Positions 43,701 through 50,937 of a stretch of 64,000 bases of DNA are shown piece after piece (within the stretch, counting starts at the first letter, position 1; the number at the start of each line of letters is the position of its first letter). Origin of the DNA: Ruminococcus sp. OA3. GTDB lineage: Bacteria > Bacillota > Clostridia > Lachnospirales > Lachnospiraceae. The notes beneath the pieces were generated by a model. That model did no database searches, was not told the DNA's origin, and was given only the letters and a program-made list of their open reading frames with translations. The position numbers and the translations under genes are program-made. The stretch lies in the NCBI RefSeq assembly GCF_022440845.1, contig NZ_JAKNTO010000001.1, positions 1,426,001 through 1,490,000 of the forward strand, written 5' to 3'.

Positions 43701-44236
43701 AGGTATATTCCAACACAGGCGGACAGGCATCGAAGTCTACGGCTGCCAGCGCCATTGCCAAATTCGCGGCGGGCGGAAAAGAGACCAAGAAGAAAGACCT
43801 GGGCATGATGGCCATGAGCTATGGTTACGTTTATGTGGCACAGGTGGCTCTGGGATCCGATCCGGCACAGACCCTGAAAGCGATCCGTGAAGCGGAAGCA
43901 TACGACGGACCGTCCCTTGTGATCTGCTATTGTCCGTGTATTGAGCACCATATGAAGGCGGCCATGGGCATGAGTATAACAGAAGAGAAGAATGCCGTGG
44001 AGGCAGGATACTGGCATCTGTACCGCTACAACCCGGATCTGAAGAAAGAAGGCAGGAATCCTTTCCAGATGGATTCCAAAGAGCCGAAGGGCAACTTCCG
44101 TGATTTCCTGATGGGAGAGAACCGGTATGCATCCTTAAAGATCGCTTTCCCGGAGAAGGCAGAAGACCTGTATGCCAAGGCGGAAGCAGATGCGAAAGAG
44201 CGTTATCAGTCCTATATGAGGCTGACACAGCAATAA
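40730..44236 (+). CDS. nifJ: Pyruvate:ferredoxin (flavodoxin) oxidoreductase
   Basis: A 1,168-residue homodimer-type PFOR of full family length. The N-terminal domain has FPITPSSPMAEHVDEWA (residues ~27-43, pyruvate-binding threonine region). Two ferredoxin-type clusters follow at ~690-760 (CIQCNQCALVCPHA and CTGCGSCVNVCPA). The thiamine-diphosphate and proximal-cluster region has CAGCGETPY (~813), CSSAYGGSTPASPY, the GDGWAYDIGYGG TPP motif and a distal Cys in ICYCPCIEHH. It oxidises pyruvate to acetyl-CoA and CO2, reducing ferredoxin, which also serves as electron donor for activating glycyl radical enzymes. AAGGAGG precedes the ATG. It is expressed from the promoter at 40599, flanked by palindromic operators. 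Confidence 0.97.
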   Translation: MSSKKAIMDGNEAAAYISYAFTEVAGIFPITPSSPMAEHVDEWAANGKKNLFGQPVEVVEMQSEGGAAGTVHGALQAGALTTTYTASQGLLLMIPNMYKIAGEMLPGVFHVSARTLSAHALSIFGDHSDVMGVRSTGFGMLASSSPQEVMDLGAVAHLAAIHGRMPILHFFDGFRTSHEIQKIDALDYEDLRPLLDMDAVRAFRANSLNPEHPATRGTTVNPDIFFQCREALNVKYDKILDSVELYMEEINKLTGRDYHLVNYYGAPDAERVIVLMGSAAETAKETIDYLVAKGEKVGMLNVHLYRPFPAEYFLKAVPETAKKIAVLDRTKEPGAMGEPLYQDICAACKGKTDDVEIVGGRYGLSSKDTTPAQLVSVFENLKAEYPKDNFTIGIEDDVTFTSLPVSEEINTTPEGVTNAEFWGLGSDGTVGANKNSIKIIGNATDLYCQAYFVYDSKKSGGLTQSHLRFGKNPIRAPYLIQAADFVQCSNPSYVNKYDMAANLKDGGIFLLNCSWDQEELERHLPASMKRALAAKHARLYTIDAIRIAREIGLRNRTNTILQASFFKLAEVIPLEQAIQEMKNANYKSYFKKKGQEIVDMNNNAIDYGINELNEIQIPESWAMAEDVSAKRDVPEFITEVVDVMNRQQGDVLKVSQMTKYGLEDGTWPSGTTKYEKRGAAVDVPEWDATKCIQCNQCALVCPHAAIRPVLVTAEEKEAAPAGFETVQTKGKGLEKYEYRMQVSPYDCTGCGSCVNVCPAKEKALSMKPMESQIKEAANWNYGVDEVEIKRDAINNKSIKNVQFAKPYFEFSGACAGCGETPYIKLVTQLFGERMYITNASGCSSAYGGSTPASPYCTDKRGYGPSWAMSLFEDNAEYAYGYLLGQDTIKKQLADKVERLKENGIAQEACMAYLEKGKDPEVTRQVSDALLAAIEGVENEEAVFIRDNREFLTKKSVWAFGGDGWAYDIGYGGLDHVLASGRDINLLVLDTEVYSNTGGQASKSTAASAIAKFAAGGKETKKKDLGMMAMSYGYVYVAQVALGSDPAQTLKAIREAEAYDGPSLVICYCPCIEHHMKAAMGMSITEEKNAVEAGYWHLYRYNPDLKKEGRNPFQMDSKEPKGNFRDFLMGENRYASLKIAFPEKAEDLYAKAEADAKERYQSYMRLTQQ

Positions 44237-44272
44237 TGTCGCCTGACTTACTGTCAAAAAAAAGCGGGCAAG

Positions 44273-44300
44273 TTGCACAAAAAATCTACAAAAATATTAT
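44273..44300 (+). promoter_or_regulatory. Candidate promoter of opine-dehydrogenase-family gene
   Basis: TTGCAC (44273-44278) and TATTAT (44295-44300) are 16 bp apart in the 171-bp gap after nifJ. No clear terminator was seen between nifJ and this promoter. Confidence 0.35.
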
Positions 44301-44407
44301 GGTATTTACTATATTTACACAAAGGGCGATTACTGTTACAATTAAATCAACACATTGAATGACAATCAATGAATAAGACCCAATGAAAATGGGACTAAAA
44401 GGAGGAA

Positions 44408-45643
44408 ATGAAAGTGTCAGCAGATATGAGCTATTTAAAGGACATGCCGATTGCGATTTTAGGCTGTGGTGCGGTTGGAAAAACAATGGCAGGTGACTGT
44501 GCACTGGCTGGATCAACAGTGAGACTTTGGGAACAGGAAAATTTTAAGCATAATCTGAAAAACCTGACGAGAACGGGGATTAAACTTACAGGGAACCAGT
44601 TCAGCTATTATGGATTTGAGAGACGTGGCGTAGGGCATGTGGACATGGTGACTACCGACATGGCGGAAGCGGTTAGGGGTGCCGGAATCATCATCGTAGC
44701 TACGGTTGCAATGGCACATGAATCAGTTTTCCGTCAGTTAGTCCCGCTCCTGGAAGATGGCCAGGTGATCCATATTCTTCCGGATAACTGCGGTACATTC
44801 ATATGCAGAAAGATCATGCGTGAACTGAATTGTACCAGGAAGGTGATCGTCGGTGCCTGGTATACGGCTCCTTACGGTGTTCGTATCGTAAAACGCGGCG
44901 GCGTTGTAACGAATGAATGTAAGATCGAAGACCGTATCACGACTATCCGCGGTGCAGCCCTGCCTCAGGCAGATACCGATGCTTTTATCGAGTCTGCACA
45001 GTACATACCGGCACTGGATGCGATCCGCACCGGTGATGGATTCGTAAAAGGTACGACTGTTGTGGACATTAACCTGTCCAACGTTAATCCTGTTATTCAT
45101 GTCCCGGGAACTGTTCTTGGTGCTGCGGTCATGCAGAACTTTGATACGGTATTGGGACAGGACAAAAAGAACTACTCTCTGTATGGATTTGCCCTGTGTC
45201 CTGCGATCGCAGAAGTACAGGCAGTCTTCTGGGAGGAAGAAAAGGCACTGGCCAAAGCCATGAAAGTAGACATTTGTACTGTTAATTATGAGGACTTCTT
45301 TTCTCGTACTACCATGTATGGGAAAGAGTATATGGGTCCGGACTTTGCAGTACCGTTCGAGGAGAAATATGAGAACTTCTACGGTGACGGTCCTTTTGAC
45401 CTGGAGAACCGTTACATCACAGAAGATGTTCCGGTAGGATGCTATCTGATTCAGCAGCTGGGCAGGAAGTACAATGTTCCGACGCCGACGGTTGACTGCA
45501 TGATCTATCTGGCTAATGTGATGATCAAGCGCGATCTGATTGCAGGAAGCAAATATACTCTGGATTATCTGGATATTGATCATATGACAGATGAGCAGCT
45601 GCAGAAATATCTGTATGACGGAGAGTTTACTCCGAAGCAGTGA
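44408..45643 (+). CDS. NAD(P)-dependent octopine/nopaline dehydrogenase-family protein
   Basis: A 411-residue oxidoreductase. The N-terminal Rossmann fold starts IAILGCGAVGKTMAGDCALAG (GxGxxG at ~18-23), then VRLWE. The C-terminal all-helical domain (~200-400) has GTTVVDINLSNVNPVIHVPG, with the N-x-x-x-H pattern typical of octopine/nopaline dehydrogenases and related ketopantoate-reductase-like enzymes. Family members oxidise or form N-(carboxyalkyl) amino acids (opines) with NAD(P)H. Here the gene stands directly before the Liv-type ABC transporter, so it may act on the imported compound; a terminator-like hairpin at 45710-45756 separates them. GGAGGA precedes the ATG. The exact substrate cannot be told. 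Confidence 0.75.
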   Translation: MKVSADMSYLKDMPIAILGCGAVGKTMAGDCALAGSTVRLWEQENFKHNLKNLTRTGIKLTGNQFSYYGFERRGVGHVDMVTTDMAEAVRGAGIIIVATVAMAHESVFRQLVPLLEDGQVIHILPDNCGTFICRKIMRELNCTRKVIVGAWYTAPYGVRIVKRGGVVTNECKIEDRITTIRGAALPQADTDAFIESAQYIPALDAIRTGDGFVKGTTVVDINLSNVNPVIHVPGTVLGAAVMQNFDTVLGQDKKNYSLYGFALCPAIAEVQAVFWEEEKALAKAMKVDICTVNYEDFFSRTTMYGKEYMGPDFAVPFEEKYENFYGDGPFDLENRYITEDVPVGCYLIQQLGRKYNVPTPTVDCMIYLANVMIKRDLIAGSKYTLDYLDIDHMTDEQLQKYLYDGEFTPKQ

Positions 45644-45709
45644 TAAGAAGCAAAAGGTTCTCTCTCGTGATTAAATATATGTACTTTCAATTTGGGAAGG
45701 CCGTTTAGA

Positions 45710-45758
45710 AACAGTAGGCATATTTCAAATGGATTGATTGGAATATGCCTACTGTTTT
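45710..45758 (+). terminator. Strong hairpin between dehydrogenase gene and Liv operon
   Basis: AACAGTAGGCATATT (45710-45724) pairs perfectly with AATATGCCTACTGTT (45742-45756) around a 17-base loop. Only a short T-run follows, so it may be a terminator or a processing site. The rest of the gap to 45848 is AT-rich with an AGGAGG at its end. Confidence 0.55.
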
Positions 45759-45847
45759 ACAAAAAAATATTGTACTTAAAAAAAATACAAGAGAGAAATC
45801 TGAAGCTGTAAATTTGTTACCTTATGAGAAAGAGTAGGAGGATAAAA

Positions 45848-46717
45848 ATGATTGAATTATTTATCAGCGCCTTTCTGAAGGGAGGCATGTATATCCTGAT
45901 CAGTATGGGATTGTCGCTGGTTTATGGCGTCATGAAGATACCGAACTTTGCTCATGGAGAGTTCTATCTGATCGGTGCGTATTGCTCGTATATCGGGCTT
46001 TCCATGCTGAAACTTCCAGGTGTTGTCGTCATCGCCCTTGCGGCAGTGATGGGGTTTGTGTTTGGTGCTATTATTGAGCGTCTGACGTTCAACCCGCTGA
46101 GAAAGCGTTCGAAATCCGATTGGAGTCTGAACACGTTTCTCGTAACAGCAGGCATCAGTTTCGTGATACAGAATGTTGCACAGATGATCTTCACCGCAGA
46201 ATTCTGGGGAGTTGAAAAGATCTGGCAGGGCTCCCTTAACATAGCCGGAATCAACATTCCGACAGACCGCGTGATTTCTTTTGTGATTGCAATCGCAGTG
46301 GTTGTTATCTTCTGGGCGTTTTTGAAAAAGACAAGGACGGGAAATGCGATCATGGCTGTTTCGGAGAATGAAGAGGGCGCCATGCTGATGGGCGTTCAGA
46401 TCAATTCGATCCATACACTGACATTCGCGCTCAGCAGCATGCTGGCGGCGATTGCGGGAGCCGCGCTGATCTCCATCACGCCGGCTTATCCTACGATGGG
46501 ATTGAAACCACTGTATTCCGCGTGGTTTGTAGTCATACTGGTAGGGCTTGGCAATCTGGAGGCGACGATTGTGGGTGCATTCATCGTATCATTTATTGAA
46601 GTGTTTGCAACGTATTATGTGGGTGCTGCCTGGGCAGACGCTGTATCACTTTCTGTTATCGTAGTGATTCTGCTGATTAAGCCGACTGGTTTGTTTGGTA
46701 AGAGAGTGAAAGTATAA
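45848..46717 (+). CDS. Branched-chain amino acid-type ABC transporter permease (LivH-like)
   Basis: A 289-residue membrane protein with about eight segments. Family features are MYILISMGLSLVYGVMKIPN, then FAHGEFYLIGAYCSY near the N-terminus and ENEEGAMLMGVQINSIHTL, the loop contacting the ATPases. ATG 45848 follows AGGAGG; the longer frame is not needed. It is the first gene of a complete five-gene Liv-type importer (LivH, LivM, binding protein, LivG, LivF). Such importers take up branched-chain amino acids but also amides, urea or aromatic and betaine-like compounds, so the cargo is undecided. Context with the glycyl radical and MttB-like enzymes suggests a catabolic substrate. Confidence 0.88.
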   Translation: MIELFISAFLKGGMYILISMGLSLVYGVMKIPNFAHGEFYLIGAYCSYIGLSMLKLPGVVVIALAAVMGFVFGAIIERLTFNPLRKRSKSDWSLNTFLVTAGISFVIQNVAQMIFTAEFWGVEKIWQGSLNIAGINIPTDRVISFVIAIAVVVIFWAFLKKTRTGNAIMAVSENEEGAMLMGVQINSIHTLTFALSSMLAAIAGAALISITPAYPTMGLKPLYSAWFVVILVGLGNLEATIVGAFIVSFIEVFATYYVGAAWADAVSLSVIVVILLIKPTGLFGKRVKV

Positions 46718-46740
46718 GAGAGGGGATTGAGGAATTTGCC

Positions 46741-47730
46741 ATGAAAGAGAATAAGTTATCTAAATTTTCTGCGATACTGGGCAAAGTAGGATTAAGCCCT
46801 GTCAGCCTGCTGGCATTCATTGTTCTGGCATTGTCTCCTATGTTTGCCGGCAATGAATATAATATACGGCTCCTGCTGATGTGTGTAATGTATGGAACTC
46901 TGGCGATGGGGTTTGACCTTTCAGCAGGGTATATCGGAGTAGCCAACTGGGGCTACGCAGCCCTGATGGGACTCGGCGGATATACATCAGCACTTCTTTT
47001 TGAGCGGCTTGGCGTGTCGCCCTGGATTGGAATGATCTGTGCCGGGCTGATTGCCACGTTCGCAGGACTGCTGATCGGTCTGCTGACACTGCGTATGGAC
47101 GGAATGTTCGCGGCACTGCTCGCATGGTTTGTCGGGTTGATTCTGATGAATGCCGCAAATGCAATGACAGGCCTGACGCGCGGAGCGCTGGGACTTCAGG
47201 TTCAGCCTCTGTTTGATACGCCGTGGGCCACGCCGTATTTCTATGTGATATTTACGATCTGTGTGATCACGTATATCGTATTGAGAGTCATTGTAAAATC
47301 AAATCTCGGGCTTGCCTTTACTGCCCTCGGACAGGATATGCAGACGGCCCGTACCACCGGTGTGAGCCCCCTGAAGTACAGACTGATCAACTTCTGTATT
47401 TCCTGCTTCATCGCAGGGATTGTCGGCGGGTTCTACGCTCATTATATCGGCATTCTGACTCCGACGCTGATGGCGACCAAGGGGACCATTCAGATTCTGG
47501 TAATCGCATACTTTGGAGGCCGGGGCAGCATCTGGGGACCACTGCTCGCAGCGTTTATCACCATGCCGATCTTTGAATCGATGAATTCACTGGTCGAGCT
47601 GAAGTACATCATCTACGGCCTGGTACTGATCCTGATCATGATCTTCATGCCAAATGGAATCGCGGGATTCGGGAAACCGGTAAAAGAATTTATCCGGAAA
47701 CGGATCGCAAAAAAAGATACAAAAAAATAA
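46741..47730 (+). CDS. Branched-chain amino acid-type ABC transporter permease (LivM-like)
   Basis: A 329-residue membrane protein with about nine segments. It shows GFDLSAGYIGVANWGYAALMGLGGYTSALL (residues ~58-87), and the coupling loop GQDMQTARTTGVSPLKYRL around 200-218. It forms the permease heterodimer with the LivH-like protein encoded 23 bp upstream. The gene for the binding lipoprotein follows 51 bp downstream. GAGG precedes the ATG by eight bases. Confidence 0.88.
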   Translation: MKENKLSKFSAILGKVGLSPVSLLAFIVLALSPMFAGNEYNIRLLLMCVMYGTLAMGFDLSAGYIGVANWGYAALMGLGGYTSALLFERLGVSPWIGMICAGLIATFAGLLIGLLTLRMDGMFAALLAWFVGLILMNAANAMTGLTRGALGLQVQPLFDTPWATPYFYVIFTICVITYIVLRVIVKSNLGLAFTALGQDMQTARTTGVSPLKYRLINFCISCFIAGIVGGFYAHYIGILTPTLMATKGTIQILVIAYFGGRGSIWGPLLAAFITMPIFESMNSLVELKYIIYGLVLILIMIFMPNGIAGFGKPVKEFIRKRIAKKDTKK

Positions 47731-47781
47731 AAGAATCTTATAATGAAGGAATCCTACACTAAGAAAAGGAGAAAACAAGGT

Positions 47782-49068
47782 ATGAGAAATCGAACAAAAG
47801 CAACGTTGGCATTGTTTATGGCATCAATGTGTGCATTTGGGACTGTAATGACCGGATGTGGCGGAGGCGGCGGAGCTTCTGCAGGAAAAGATGATGATGT
47901 ATTGAAGATCGCAGTTCCGATTCCCCTGACGGGAGAGTCTGCAAAAGCAGGGAAAGAGATTCAGGATACCGTTACCCTGGCTTTCGAAGAAGTTGGAAAC
48001 AAAGTTGGCAGTTATACGATAGAGCTTGATTTCGTAGATGCTACCTCAGACGCCGATAAGGGAGCTATGGCACTGGAAGAGGGTATTGTAAAGAGGGGCG
48101 ATGAAGTGGTCTTAAGCAGCTGGAACAGTTCCGTAGCGGTAGCCATGGTGGATGTTGTTTCCAAGTATAAAGTTCCCTGGTATTTCTCCAGTTCTTCCTC
48201 CTCCGTTATCAATGAGAAGGTAGAAGGAAAAGAAGACGGTTATCTGCTGAGCAAGATCTGGCCGAAATCTGAGTCCCTGGCAATCGGATACTTTTCCCTG
48301 CTGCAGGAGATGATCGATGCCGGACAGTGGGATGCGTCCAGAGTGAAGTATGCAGTGTTCGCAGATGACACCGACTTTGGCCGGGTATTCGGTGAGACCG
48401 TAAAAGCATCGATGCCGGAATTTAACGGCGAACTGGTATATGAAGATTACACAGCGATCAACGTGACGGACTTCTACACTTCCATCACAAAGATGAAAGA
48501 GTCGGGTGCGGACCTGGCATTTATGGAACTGACCAACCCCGCGGCGGCGGCAGCTTTTATTAAGCAGGCGAAAGAATCCAATCTGCCTTGCCTTCAGACT
48601 TCTGACACTATGACAGAAGCTTCGAACTGGTATGAGCTGACTGGTGATGCCGGAACCGGTACACTGGTATGCCGTTCCAAGCTGGTTAATGACAACGCGA
48701 TGAAGTTTGCAAAGGCATTTGAGGATAAATACGGATACACTCCGGCAGCTACCACCGGCGGTATCAACTACGACGGAGCAAAATTCCTGATCAAATGTAT
48801 TGAGGAGTGCGAGAAGAAATACGAGAAGGTAAACTCTGAGACGATGTATAAGTTTGGTAAGGAAGTGCTGCAGACCGGCGGTATCACATTTGACGAGAGT
48901 GTTCTTGTCAAATCCTATGAATACAGTGAGGAAAATGGAATCGACCCGATCGTCGACGAGGATCATTTCTACTTCCAGGTAATACAGCTGAATGGTGACA
49001 AGGAAGTTGTAGTCTGGCCGAGCTCTGACAAGGAAGCAGATGTGTTCGTACCGGACTATGCCAAATAA
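47782..49068 (+). CDS. Liv-type ABC transporter substrate-binding lipoprotein
   Basis: A 428-residue lipoprotein. The signal peptide ends in the lipobox VMTGC (Cys ~28) after MRNRTKATLALFMASMCAFG. The mature part opens DVLKIAVPIPLTGESAKAGK, the classic first strand of LivJ/LivK-type binding proteins. The Ser-rich loop WYFSSSSSSVINE and DFGRVFGETVKAS follow the periplasmic-binding fold type I. I start at ATG 47782, with AAGGAG eleven bases upstream; an earlier in-frame ATG gives a charged extension before the signal peptide. Ligand specificity is not readable; it is the best handle for identifying the imported compound. Confidence 0.88.
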   Translation: MRNRTKATLALFMASMCAFGTVMTGCGGGGGASAGKDDDVLKIAVPIPLTGESAKAGKEIQDTVTLAFEEVGNKVGSYTIELDFVDATSDADKGAMALEEGIVKRGDEVVLSSWNSSVAVAMVDVVSKYKVPWYFSSSSSSVINEKVEGKEDGYLLSKIWPKSESLAIGYFSLLQEMIDAGQWDASRVKYAVFADDTDFGRVFGETVKASMPEFNGELVYEDYTAINVTDFYTSITKMKESGADLAFMELTNPAAAAAFIKQAKESNLPCLQTSDTMTEASNWYELTGDAGTGTLVCRSKLVNDNAMKFAKAFEDKYGYTPAATTGGINYDGAKFLIKCIEECEKKYEKVNSETMYKFGKEVLQTGGITFDESVLVKSYEYSEENGIDPIVDEDHFYFQVIQLNGDKEVVVWPSSDKEADVFVPDYAK

Positions 49069-49095
49069 TCATGCAGTAAGACGCAGGAGGTTATT

Positions 49096-49815
49096 ATGCT
49101 ACTAGAGACAATTGACGTTGAAAAACGATTTGGAGGATTGGTTGCAGTTAACAACGTTTCACTCCAGGTGGAAGAAGGAGAAGTTGTCGGCATCATCGGA
49201 CCAAACGGTGCCGGAAAGACAACGTTTCTAAACTGCATTGCAGGCTTCTATGCTCCGGATAACGGTAAGGTTTTGTTTCAGGGAAAAGAGATCACCGGGT
49301 CTGCGCAGGAAAAGCTGTGTCACCTTGGCATCTCCCGTACCTTCCAGAACGTGCGTGGGTTCCCGAAGATGACGGCGCTGGAGAATGTGATGGTCGGCTG
49401 TGTGTTTGGCGCACAAAAGCCGAAGGGAGCAAGGGAGAAGGCGCGTGAATTACTGGAGTTTGCTCAATTTCCCCTTCCGGAAGATACGCTTGTTGAGAAT
49501 TTGAACACGATTCAGCTGAAACGACTGGAGCTGGCGCGGTCCCTGGCGACAGACTGTAAGCTCCTGCTGCTGGACGAGGTGGCGGCGGGTTTGACACCCG
49601 CTGAGCTGCCGGGCTTTATTGAACTCGTTCGTAAAATTCGGGACAGCGGTGTCACGATCATATGCATTGAGCATTTAATGCGCTTTATAACAGGGATTTG
49701 TGACAGGGTTGCCGTGCTTGAATTTGGTACAAAAATTGCAGAGGGAGTTCCGCATGAAGTTCTGTCAGATGAAAAAGTAATCAGTGCTTATTTAGGAAAG
49801 ACTGAGATTCACTGA
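49096..49815 (+). CDS. Liv-type ABC transporter ATP-binding protein (LivG-like)
   Basis: A 239-residue ATPase. It has Walker A GPNGAGKTTFLNCI, Walker B LLLLDEVAAGLTP, and the LivG-typical ISRTFQNVRGFPKMTALENVMVG (Q-loop). The signature position reads VENLNTIQLKRLELARSLA, where the usual LSYGQQRRLE is replaced by LNTIQLKRLE, a noticeable deviation. The switch His is in CIEHLMRFI. GCAGGAGG precedes the ATG. It pairs with the LivF-like ATPase downstream. Confidence 0.85.
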   Translation: MLLETIDVEKRFGGLVAVNNVSLQVEEGEVVGIIGPNGAGKTTFLNCIAGFYAPDNGKVLFQGKEITGSAQEKLCHLGISRTFQNVRGFPKMTALENVMVGCVFGAQKPKGAREKARELLEFAQFPLPEDTLVENLNTIQLKRLELARSLATDCKLLLLDEVAAGLTPAELPGFIELVRKIRDSGVTIICIEHLMRFITGICDRVAVLEFGTKIAEGVPHEVLSDEKVISAYLGKTEIH

Positions 49816-49847
49816 TGATAGAAACCTAACGGAATGAGGTGATACAA

Positions 49848-50552
49848 TTGCTTAAATTAGAACATGTAGATGCTGGTTATGGAAAACTGGGCATTCTGTG
49901 GGATGTTTCTCTGGAAGTAGCAGAGGGGGAATTTGTTGCCCTGGTCGGACCAAACGGAGCCGGAAAGACAACGACTCTTCGGGCGGTTTCCAACATTATC
50001 ACACCTACAAAGGGAAAAATTATTTTTGATGGACACGACATTACAAAGTCTTCTGTACAGGAGATCATGAAAGCGGGGCTTAGTTACATCACAGATGACG
50101 GCGCATTGTTTTCCGGAATGACCGTACAGCAGAATCTGAAGATGGGTGCCTATGCCATCAGAGATAAAGGAAAGATTCAAGAGAGTTATGAAAAAGTCCT
50201 GGAGATGTTCCCGAGGCTGAAAGAACGATTAAAACAGAACGCAGGGACCTTGAGCGGCGGTGAGCGTAAGATGCTGGCGATCGCCAGGGGACTGATGTCG
50301 GGCCCCAAGGCGATGCTGATCGATGAGCCTTCACTGGGGCTGGCTCCCAACATTGTGTTCCAGGTACTTGAAACATTAAAACAGCTGACAGTAGACGGTG
50401 TTTCCATTCTGCTGGTGGAACAAAATGTAAATACGACTTTACAGGTTGCTGACCGTGCCTATGTACTGGAGGACGGACGCGTCGTGCTCTCCGGCAAGAG
50501 CGACGAACTTCTGGCCAGTGACCATATTCAGAAAGCTTACCTTGGCATTTAA
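49848..50552 (+). CDS. Liv-type ABC transporter ATP-binding protein (LivF-like)
   Basis: A 234-residue ATPase. It has Walker A GPNGAGKTTTLRAV, an intact signature TLSGGERKMLAIARGLM, Walker B AMLIDEPSLGLAP and LLVEQNV at the switch region, as in LivF. I place the start at a TTG at 49848 (LLKLEHVDAGYG), because GAGGTGAT at 49836-49843 matches the 16S rRNA end well; a GTG three codons earlier is possible. It completes the five-gene importer. The next gene, 40 bp on, encodes a short protein of unknown function. Confidence 0.85.
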   Translation: MLKLEHVDAGYGKLGILWDVSLEVAEGEFVALVGPNGAGKTTTLRAVSNIITPTKGKIIFDGHDITKSSVQEIMKAGLSYITDDGALFSGMTVQQNLKMGAYAIRDKGKIQESYEKVLEMFPRLKERLKQNAGTLSGGERKMLAIARGLMSGPKAMLIDEPSLGLAPNIVFQVLETLKQLTVDGVSILLVEQNVNTTLQVADRAYVLEDGRVVLSGKSDELLASDHIQKAYLGI

Positions 50553-50592
50553 TGGGAGCCGAAAGCCGGTTTTATGAAAGGATATTTATTAT

Positions 50593-50832
50593 ATGAAATT
50601 CTATAACATTAAGGATATTGACGGGTTTTTTAATACGCTTCAAACGTGTGAAGGCACGGTTGAACTGGTCACGTCGGAAGGAGACTGCTTAAATCTGAAA
50701 TCAAAGCTGTCCCAGCTCGTTGTCTATGCAAATGTTTTCTCAGGCGGAAAGATTCCGGAGATGGAGATTCGCACCAGTAAACCGGAGGACATGGCGAAAC
50801 TTGTTTCTTTTGTTGTAACTGCAGTTGAGTAA
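50593..50832 (+). CDS. Small conserved protein of unknown function
   Basis: A 79-residue protein, MKFYNIKDIDGFFNTLQTCE to the end VVTAVE. It has no membrane segment, no cysteine pair for metal binding and no HTH; predicted alternation of strands and helices suggests a small alpha/beta fold. Similar short proteins occur in Lachnospiraceae, but I know no function for them. AAAGGA precedes the ATG. It lies between the Liv transporter genes (40 bp) and a terminator that precedes the glycyl radical enzyme gene, so it may be an accessory factor of this locus. It cannot be called a regulator or a ligand-binding protein from the sequence. Confidence 0.65.
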   Translation: MKFYNIKDIDGFFNTLQTCEGTVELVTSEGDCLNLKSKLSQLVVYANVFSGGKIPEMEIRTSKPEDMAKLVSFVVTAVE

Positions 50833-50849
50833 TCAACGCTGAGATAAAA

Positions 50850-50898
50850 ACGGAGGTATGGATATTCTGACGAGTGTGAATCCATATCTTCGTTTTTT
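50850..50898 (+). terminator. Intrinsic terminator between small protein and glycyl radical enzyme
   Basis: ACGGAGGTATGGAT (50850-50863) pairs with ATCCATATCTTCGT (50880-50893), with mismatches, and is followed by six Ts. It is only 40 bp upstream of the glycyl radical enzyme start, so that gene depends on read-through or on a promoter inside this region that I do not see. Confidence 0.65.
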
Positions 50899-50937
50899 GT
50901 ATTTACCACAACTTTAAAAGAAAGGATGTAAGAATTT

